Shown here piece after piece: positions 7,274 through 11,634 of a stretch of 11,634 nt of DNA (position 1 is its first letter; every line of letters starts with the position of its first letter). Under the pieces are notes generated by a model. It saw only the letters and a program-made list of their open reading frames with translations, was not told the origin of the DNA and did no database searches. The stretch is from Actinomycetota bacterium (GTDB lineage Bacteria; Actinomycetota; Acidimicrobiia; Acidimicrobiales; Ilumatobacteraceae): assembly GCA_009703975.1 (NCBI GenBank), contig WLFB01000015.1:1-11634 (forward strand). Direction: 5' to 3'. The position numbers and the translations under genes were made by a program.

Positions 7274-8034
7274 ACGCACTTCCAGTTCGACTAACGATTG
7301 ATCAAGCGTGGCAGCAATGGCACGGCAATAAAGACCCACTTGCTCGCGAATGGCTCGTTGTGCACTACGCATCACTTGTCAAGTTCGTTGCAGGTCGACT
7401 TGCCGCAGGTTTTCCGAAACGAGTTGAGATCGGCGACTTGGTTAGTTCTGGTGTGTTTGGTTTGATGAATGCGATAGATCGGTTTGACCCTGCGCTTGGA
7501 TTCAAATTTGAGACTTATGCGATCCCAAGAATTCGTGGAGCGATTTTAGATAGTTTGCGTTCTTTAGATTGGGTTCCGCGCAGTGTGCGATCAAAGGCAC
7601 GAACCGTTGAAAATGCGATTTCTGATCTTGAACATAAATTAAAGCGTTCACCGACAGATGACGAGATCGCTGAAAAATTAAAAATCAATGGCGCTGACTT
7701 AGAAAAGTGGCTGACCGAAATCGCGTCGTGTGCGGTCGGTCCGTTAGATCACGTTGTAGCCGACAACACTCCAGCATCTACACATGGTGGTGCGTCTTTT
7801 GTGCCGAGTCCTGACTCGGTAGTCGAAGCCGATGAATTACGCAAGATTATGCGTCACGAAATAAAACGTCTGCCAGAGCGGGAGCGCACGGTTTTGGCGT
7901 TGTACTACGAGGAGAATTTAACTTTGGACGAAATTGCTCAAGTGCTCGGTGTCACCGAGAGTCGTGTATCGCAAATTCACACCAAGGCTGTATTGCAACT
8001 TCGTTGGCGGCTGACGGCTGCTGAAGTCGCTTAA
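7270..8034 (+). CDS. RNA polymerase sigma factor, WhiG/FliA (sigma-28) type
   Basis: 254-aa group 3 sigma factor. Region 2 covers about residues 28-100, with '[20 protein letters not shown]' and '[15 protein letters not shown]', which bind the core enzyme and the -10 element. Region 3 covers about 101-155 ('[14 protein letters not shown]' onward). Region 4 is a helix-turn-helix at about 198-247 ('[23 protein letters not shown]', '[13 protein letters not shown]') for -35 recognition. '[13 protein letters not shown]' is characteristic of the WhiG/FliA group rather than RpoD or SigB. WhiG controls sporulation in Streptomyces and FliA controls flagella elsewhere; neither system is visible here, so the target genes are unknown. 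The start ATG overlaps the xerC stop. No anti-sigma gene is adjacent. Confidence 0.93.
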   Translation: MNALPVRLTIDQAWQQWHGNKDPLAREWLVVHYASLVKFVAGRLAAGFPKRVEIGDLVSSGVFGLMNAIDRFDPALGFKFETYAIPRIRGAILDSLRSLDWVPRSVRSKARTVENAISDLEHKLKRSPTDDEIAEKLKINGADLEKWLTEIASCAVGPLDHVVADNTPASTHGGASFVPSPDSVVEADELRKIMRHEIKRLPERERTVLALYYEENLTLDEIAQVLGVTESRVSQIHTKAVLQLRWRLTAAEVA

Positions 8035-8057
8035 AATTTAATTCGCTAGACAGCGTT

Positions 8058-8594
8058 TTGTTTTTTTCTAGTTTTTTATCTGGCGTATTGATTTTGGCTG
8101 GGCTAACACCACAAAATCTAAGTTCTTGCAAACTCTTACCGCCAGTTTCTGTGGTTTACAAAGCCACAATTAGCGATCCGTTTCGCCAGCCAATTTGTGA
8201 TCGATGTGCAGGCAATCGCGGCATCGAATACACAACGAAGCCAGGCACGCCGATCATCGCCGGGGCTAGTGGCTTCGTGATCTTTTCGGGGGTTGTCGCA
8301 AATACAAATTATCTCGTCATCAAAACCGCTGGCGGTAAACGTCTTACTTACGGGTCAATTTTGAATAGCGATTTACACATTGGCAGTTCAGTCGTAGTCG
8401 GCCAGATTGTTGGCACAACTAGCAATATGCTCTATTTCGGAGTACGCGAAAGTAGTGCTTTGGGCGATATTTATGTTGATCCTGCGAAGTATTTAAATCA
8501 AAACAATCAGTTTTTAAGTCGCGCCGTATTAATCTCGGGTGCCAGTACTGGCTTTGATCTAGTTGACTCAGGTGATCGAGACTCGGCTTGCTGA
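8058..8594 (+). CDS. Secreted LytM/M23-like protein with lost catalytic residues
   Basis: 178-aa protein with a short N-terminal hydrophobic stretch 'SFLSGVLILAGLT', hence probably exported. 'LSSC' at 21-24 could be a lipobox. Residues 40-145 match the layout of a LytM/peptidase M23 domain: 'GNRGIEY..KPGTPIIAGASGFVIFSG', then 'LTYGSI', 'IGSSVVVGQIVG', 'LYFGVR' and 'YVDPAKYL'. In active enzymes, zinc is bound by HxxxD and HxH. Here these positions read Asn53/Glu57 and Met124/Tyr126, so zinc-dependent peptidoglycan cleavage is not expected. A CxxC pair (Cys47, Cys50) precedes the first motif. Such degenerate LytM domains elsewhere (EnvC-like) activate amidases. A TTG at 8058 is the best start I can find; no ATG or GTG occurs before the domain in this frame. 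It lies 23 nt after the sigma gene. An M23 gene at this position before rpsB is usual in actinobacteria. Confidence 0.8.
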   Translation: MFFSSFLSGVLILAGLTPQNLSSCKLLPPVSVVYKATISDPFRQPICDRCAGNRGIEYTTKPGTPIIAGASGFVIFSGVVANTNYLVIKTAGGKRLTYGSILNSDLHIGSSVVVGQIVGTTSNMLYFGVRESSALGDIYVDPAKYLNQNNQFLSRAVLISGASTGFDLVDSGDRDSAC

Positions 8595-8687
8595 TGCCGT
8601 TTTAGCATCGCGACCGCTAGAATTCGAGAGCTAGTAGAAGTAATTTTAAGCTACATCCCATTATTAAATTGCACGGTTTCCATCCTG

Positions 8688-8711
8688 TGGTCGCTTCGGC
8701 GCGGGAGACCA
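8688..8711 (+). promoter_or_regulatory. UUCG-capped hairpin in the rpsB leader
   Basis: TGGT-CGC-TTCG-GCG-CGGGAG-ACCA can pair as CGC/GCG around a TTCG tetraloop, extended by TGGT/ACCA with an asymmetric bulge. It lies 29 nt before the rpsB start and has no T-run after it, so it is not an intrinsic terminator. Leader structures before rpsB that bind S2 are known in other bacteria; a similar role here is inference. Confidence 0.4.
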
Positions 8712-8724
8712 TGCACTCAACCAC

Positions 8725-8731
8725 AGAAAGG
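8725..8731 (+). promoter_or_regulatory. Ribosome binding site of rpsB
   Basis: AGAAAGG lies 9 nt before the ATG at 8741. It decides the rpsB start against in-frame codons further upstream at 8669 and 8711. Confidence 0.65.
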
Positions 8732-8740
8732 CAAACAGTT

Positions 8741-9616
8741 ATGGCAATTATCAGCATGCGTCAAATGCTTGAGGCTGGAGTTCACTTCGGTCATCGCACA
8801 GCCCGTTGGGATCCGCGAATGAAGCGATTCATTTACGGTGAGCGCAACGGCATTTACATCATCGATCTTGAACAGACTCTTGTTCGGATCGAAGATGCCT
8901 ATCGTTTTGTTCGCGACCTCGTCGCAAACGGTGGAAACATTTTATTCGTCGGCACAAAAAAGCAGGCTCAAGACCCTGTGCGAATTTTCGCTGATCATTG
9001 TGGCATGCCATACGTCAACGAGCGTTGGTTGGGCGGCATGTTGACGAACTTTGACACGATTTCAAAGCGCGTTAGCAAAATGCAAGAGTACGAACGACTT
9101 CGTGACACCGGCGAATTTGAATTGATGCCAAAAAAAGAAGCGCTTTTAATCGGTCGCGAACTTGAGAAGTTGCAGCGCAACTTGTCCGGCATTCGTTCTA
9201 TGGGTCGTCGACCAAATGCGATCTTTGTTGTAGACACGCTCAAAGAGCACATCGCGGTTACTGAAGCGCGCAAACTCGGTATCCCAGTAATCGGAGTAGT
9301 TGATACAAACGTCAACCCTGATGTGATTGATTATCCGATTCCAGGCAATGATGATGCGATTCGCGCCAATGAGTTAATGGCTCGAGTTATCGCTGAGGCA
9401 GTTATCGAAGGTCGTTACATTGCAGAAAAAATGACGCCAAGAAACGCGCCAACAACAGGTACTTCAACAGCACCAGTGCCGCCACCTGCACCAGCAACTC
9501 GAACTGCCGCAGAACAAGCAGCATTTGATGCACAACAAGAATCGGCAAAACTTCAGGCAGCTGCAGACATGGCAAAACGAGATGCTCGAGTTGCGCCCAC
9601 CACAGAGACGAAATAG
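8741..9616 (+). CDS. rpsB: 30S ribosomal protein S2
   Basis: 291-aa S2, which joins the small subunit late and sits near the anti-Shine-Dalgarno region and S1-like contacts. Hallmarks are '[19 protein letters not shown]' (13-31), '[10 protein letters not shown]' (68-77), '[12 protein letters not shown]' (93-104) and the S2 signature '[20 protein letters not shown]' (185-204). I chose the ATG at 8741, which gives the canonical '[18 protein letters not shown]' start and has a nearby AGAAAGG. The core ends near residue 232. The remaining ~60 residues are a Pro/Ala/Thr-rich then Gln/Ala-rich tail, making it longer than the 241-aa E. coli protein. Such tails are common in actinobacterial S2. The 146-nt leader before it is the largest gap in the window, so expression may start here. 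tsf follows 15 nt downstream. Confidence 0.97.
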   Translation: MAIISMRQMLEAGVHFGHRTARWDPRMKRFIYGERNGIYIIDLEQTLVRIEDAYRFVRDLVANGGNILFVGTKKQAQDPVRIFADHCGMPYVNERWLGGMLTNFDTISKRVSKMQEYERLRDTGEFELMPKKEALLIGRELEKLQRNLSGIRSMGRRPNAIFVVDTLKEHIAVTEARKLGIPVIGVVDTNVNPDVIDYPIPGNDDAIRANELMARVIAEAVIEGRYIAEKMTPRNAPTTGTSTAPVPPPAPATRTAAEQAAFDAQQESAKLQAAADMAKRDARVAPTTETK

Positions 9617-9631
9617 AGAGAACTGATCACG

Positions 9632-10420
9632 ATGGCGTTTACAGCAAAAGAAGTACAAGTTCTTCGTCAGGCAACTGGCGCTGGAATGATGGACTGCAAA
9701 AAAGCACTTGAAGAAGCAAATGGAGATTTCGAAGCAGCAAAGAAATGGCTGCGAGAAAAAGGACTTTCAGCGAGCGCCAAGCGTGATGATCGAGACAATG
9801 CGCAAGGCCTTGTTTCGATTCTGATCAAAGGCAACATCGGAGCGATGGTGAAGTTGAAGTGCGAAACAGATTTCGTTGCAAGTAGCGATGGCTTCAAAGC
9901 TGAGGCAGATGCACTAGTCGCTCTTGTCGTTGAACAAGGCGAAGCAGCGGTTTCGCAACGAGCAACGCAACTTGAAGATTTGAAAATCTTGTTGAAAGAG
10001 AAAATAGAACTTGGCGAAGTTGTGAGATTTGAAGCAGCATCCGGAAACATCGTCGGTTCGTACTCCCACTTGCAGGGTGGTCGCGGCATCAACGGTGTAC
10101 TGGTCGAAATGTCTGGTGCGAACGAAGAACTCGCACACGACGTAGCAGTGCACGTCGCTTTTGCTAGACCAAAATACCTTGTCAAGGCAGATGTTCCAGA
10201 TTCAGTAGTTGCTGCCGAAAGGGCAACTCTTGAAGTTGTGACGCGAAACGAAGGTAAGCCAGAACAAGCGATTGCCAAGATCGTTGACGGTCGAGTAACT
10301 GGTTTCTTCAAAGACATTTGCTTGCTAGAGCAGCCATATGCCAAGGATGACAAGCAATCAGTGGCTCAGATTATTGGCTCCGCAAAAATCATTCGCTTTG
10401 CGCAGGTTGAAATAGGCTAA
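9632..10420 (+). CDS. tsf: Translation elongation factor Ts
   Basis: 262-aa EF-Ts, the nucleotide exchange factor that regenerates EF-Tu-GTP. The N-terminal UBA-like domain is 'LRQATGAGMMDCKKALEEA' (11-29), followed by 'AAKKWLREKGLSASAKR' (35-51). The EF-Tu-contacting motif 'CETDFV' lies at 77-82. The core repeats include 'GRGINGVLVEM' and 'HVAFARPKYL', and the C-terminal 'FFKDICLLEQPYAKDDKQSV' is typical. The ATG at 9632 gives the standard 'MAFTAKEVQVLRQATGAG' start, with a purine-rich GAGAGAA just before it. It lies 15 nt after rpsB and 6 nt before pyrH, the standard bacterial order. Confidence 0.97.
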   Translation: MAFTAKEVQVLRQATGAGMMDCKKALEEANGDFEAAKKWLREKGLSASAKRDDRDNAQGLVSILIKGNIGAMVKLKCETDFVASSDGFKAEADALVALVVEQGEAAVSQRATQLEDLKILLKEKIELGEVVRFEAASGNIVGSYSHLQGGRGINGVLVEMSGANEELAHDVAVHVAFARPKYLVKADVPDSVVAAERATLEVVTRNEGKPEQAIAKIVDGRVTGFFKDICLLEQPYAKDDKQSVAQIIGSAKIIRFAQVEIG

Positions 10421-10426
10421 GCACCT

Positions 10427-11164
10427 ATGGCAGGTGCGGCGTCAAAAACTTCTCGTTGGAAGCGAGTGGTTTTAAAATTATCGGGCGAAGCACTTGCTGA
10501 GTCAACTGGATTTGGGCTTGACAGCGATGTCCTACATCAAATTGCAACTGAGGTTCATGAAACACGTCGTGACTTAGATGTAGATATTGCTGTTGTTGTT
10601 GGTGGCGGAAACTTCTGGCGAGGACTCAAAGGTGCTGGTCAAGGAATGGATCAAGCACAAGCCGACTATATGGGGATGATCGCCACAGTGATGAACGCGC
10701 TCGCGCTTCAAGATGCATTTGAGCGAGTCGGGCAGTTCTCACGGGTGATGACGGCTGTTGAGATGCCAAAAGTTGCTGAGCCTTACATTCGACGTCGCGC
10801 CGAACGCCACCTTGAAAAAGGTCGCATTGTAATTTTGGCGGGCGGTACGGGTAATCCGTTTTTTACTACCGATACGGCCGCTGCATTGCGTGCAGCCGAA
10901 ATTTCCGCACAGGCAATTTTGAAAGGTACGCACTCGGGTGTAGACGGTATTTACACCGCGGATCCAAAGTTGGATAAAACCGCAACTCGGTTTGATCAAA
11001 TCAGTTACCTCGATGTGATCAGCAAGGGTTTGAAAGTTATGGATTCAACCGCAATCACGTTTTGTATGGACAACAAAATACCAATTGTGGTTTTCAACTT
11101 GCTAGAAAAAGGCAATGTTCGGAAAATTTTAGAAGGCCAACAAATCGGGACGTATGTCGGGTGA
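10427..11164 (+). CDS. pyrH: Uridylate (UMP) kinase
   Basis: 245-aa UMP kinase of the amino acid kinase fold. It phosphorylates UMP to UDP with ATP in pyrimidine nucleotide synthesis and forms a cytoplasmic hexamer. Motifs are 'VVLKLSGEAL' (14-23), 'VVVGGGNFWRG' (57-66), 'ILAGGTGNPFFTTDTAAAL' (136-154), 'GVDGIYTADP' (171-180) and 'KVMDSTAITFCMDNKIPIVVFN' region (203-224). The length matches the family. Translation starts at ATG 10427, 6 nt after the tsf stop, without a strong Shine-Dalgarno sequence. The TGA stop overlaps the GTG of frr (GTGA), so frr translation is probably coupled. Confidence 0.97.
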   Translation: MAGAASKTSRWKRVVLKLSGEALAESTGFGLDSDVLHQIATEVHETRRDLDVDIAVVVGGGNFWRGLKGAGQGMDQAQADYMGMIATVMNALALQDAFERVGQFSRVMTAVEMPKVAEPYIRRRAERHLEKGRIVILAGGTGNPFFTTDTAAALRAAEISAQAILKGTHSGVDGIYTADPKLDKTATRFDQISYLDVISKGLKVMDSTAITFCMDNKIPIVVFNLLEKGNVRKILEGQQIGTYVG

Positions 11165-11634
11165 TAGACGAAACTCTGCTTGAGGCGATGGAGAATATGG
11201 GCAAGGCAGTTGACCACGTGCAGGCTCAATTCATTGGTGTTCGAACTGGGCGTGCGAATGCGTCGCTAGTCGACAAGATTCAAGTTGAATATTTTGGTGC
11301 GTTTGTTCCGTTGCAACAGCTCGCGTCATTTCAAGTGCCAGAAGCAAGAATGTTGGTCGTTAAGCCACACGATCGTGGCTCGATAGCGGCGATCGAGAAA
11401 GCAATTCAAGCCAGCGATCTCGGATTGTCGCCGAGCAATGACGGCGTAGTTATCCGACTGAACTTTCCAATGCTTACCGAAGAGCGTCGGAAAGAATTTG
11501 TCAAAGTCGTAAAGAATATGGCTGAAGATGGACGCATTGCTGTGCGAAATGTGAGGCGTGACGCACGAAAAATATTTGAGACGGCAAAAAAAGATGGTGA
11601 CATTTCGCAAGATGAACTAGATCGCGCTGAAAAA
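11161..11634 (+). CDS. frr: Ribosome recycling factor, 3' end missing
   Basis: The first 158 codons of RRF, which with EF-G splits post-termination ribosomes. Translation starts at GTG 11161, overlapping the pyrH stop codon, and reads 'MIDETLLEAMENMGKAVDHV'. Conserved RRF segments follow: 'VRTGRANASLVDKIQVEYFG', 'VKPHDRGSIAAIEKAI', 'SDLGLSPSNDGVVIRLNFP', 'LTEERRKEFVK' and 'RIAVRNVRRDA'. RRF is normally about 185 aa, so about 27 residues lie beyond the right edge. The GTG is the only sensible start: it gives the standard N-terminus, and no ATG occurs in this frame until nine codons later. Confidence 0.96.
   Translation, partial: MIDETLLEAMENMGKAVDHVQAQFIGVRTGRANASLVDKIQVEYFGAFVPLQQLASFQVPEARMLVVKPHDRGSIAAIEKAIQASDLGLSPSNDGVVIRLNFPMLTEERRKEFVKVVKNMAEDGRIAVRNVRRDARKIFETAKKDGDISQDELDRAEK

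Noticed and set aside
8593..8609. GATGC...GCATC hairpin as a terminator after the M23-like gene
   Set aside because: There are only 5 bp, the loop is 7 nt, and no T-run follows. It is too weak to call.
8611..8670. Promoter for rpsB (AT-rich TATTAAAT near 8662)
   Set aside because: No -35-like hexamer at a proper distance. A promoter is expected in this gap, but I cannot place it.
9667..10353. Long open frame on the minus strand opposite tsf (228 codons)
   Set aside because: It mirrors the codon pattern of a well-conserved tsf. The peptide is Ser/Ala/Thr-rich with no recognisable domain, and it has no room for its own upstream signals.
1..11634. Mobile element, CRISPR, defence or toxin-antitoxin system
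   Set aside because: All large frames are explained by housekeeping or conserved actinobacterial genes. The only recombinase is a standard Xer in its usual place.

Overview
The window carries 11 complete genes and two gene fragments cut by the window edges, almost all on the + strand. It looks like chromosomal DNA of an actinobacterium of moderate GC content. The order comM-dprA-xerC-whiG-type sigma-M23-like gene-rpsB-tsf-pyrH-frr is a familiar actinobacterial arrangement. The ClpP1-like ClpP and the WhiG/FliA sigma factor fit this too. The style of several proteins (DprA with 'VGVVASGLDVVYP', the M23-like protein with 'GNRGIEY') and the modest GC make me favour a planktonic Acidimicrobiia lineage. 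That placement is inference, not something a marker gene here proves.

Region 1 (2-2421) holds two consecutive PLP-dependent enzymes of the cysteine synthase/threonine synthase fold, 5 nt apart. The first is truncated by the left window edge. Region 2 (2447-3540) is a stand-alone clpP with an intact catalytic triad, convergent with a small lipoprotein gene on the minus strand. The two stop codons sit inside one short inverted repeat. Region 3 (3619-8034) is a tightly packed DNA-processing cluster: comM and dprA (processing of incoming single-stranded DNA in natural transformation), xerC/D (tyrosine recombinase) and a WhiG-type sigma factor. The comM-dprA gap is 1 nt, and the xerC stop overlaps the sigma start as ATGA. 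Region 4 (8058-8594) encodes a secreted LytM/M23-like protein that has lost its metal-binding residues. Region 5 (8741-11634) is the translation/nucleotide block rpsB-tsf-pyrH-frr. pyrH and frr overlap as GTGA, and frr runs off the right edge.

There is no stretch longer than 300 bases without a gene. The largest gap is 146 nt (8595-8740), the rpsB leader, which contains a UUCG-capped hairpin. I see no tRNA, rRNA, CRISPR array, insertion sequence or prophage. No clearly new multi-gene system is present. The best leads are local: a GC-rich palindromic insertion inside dprA, the inactivated LytM domain with a CxxC pair, a 15-nt in-frame tandem duplication in xerC, and the dyad between the divergent lipoprotein and comM genes.
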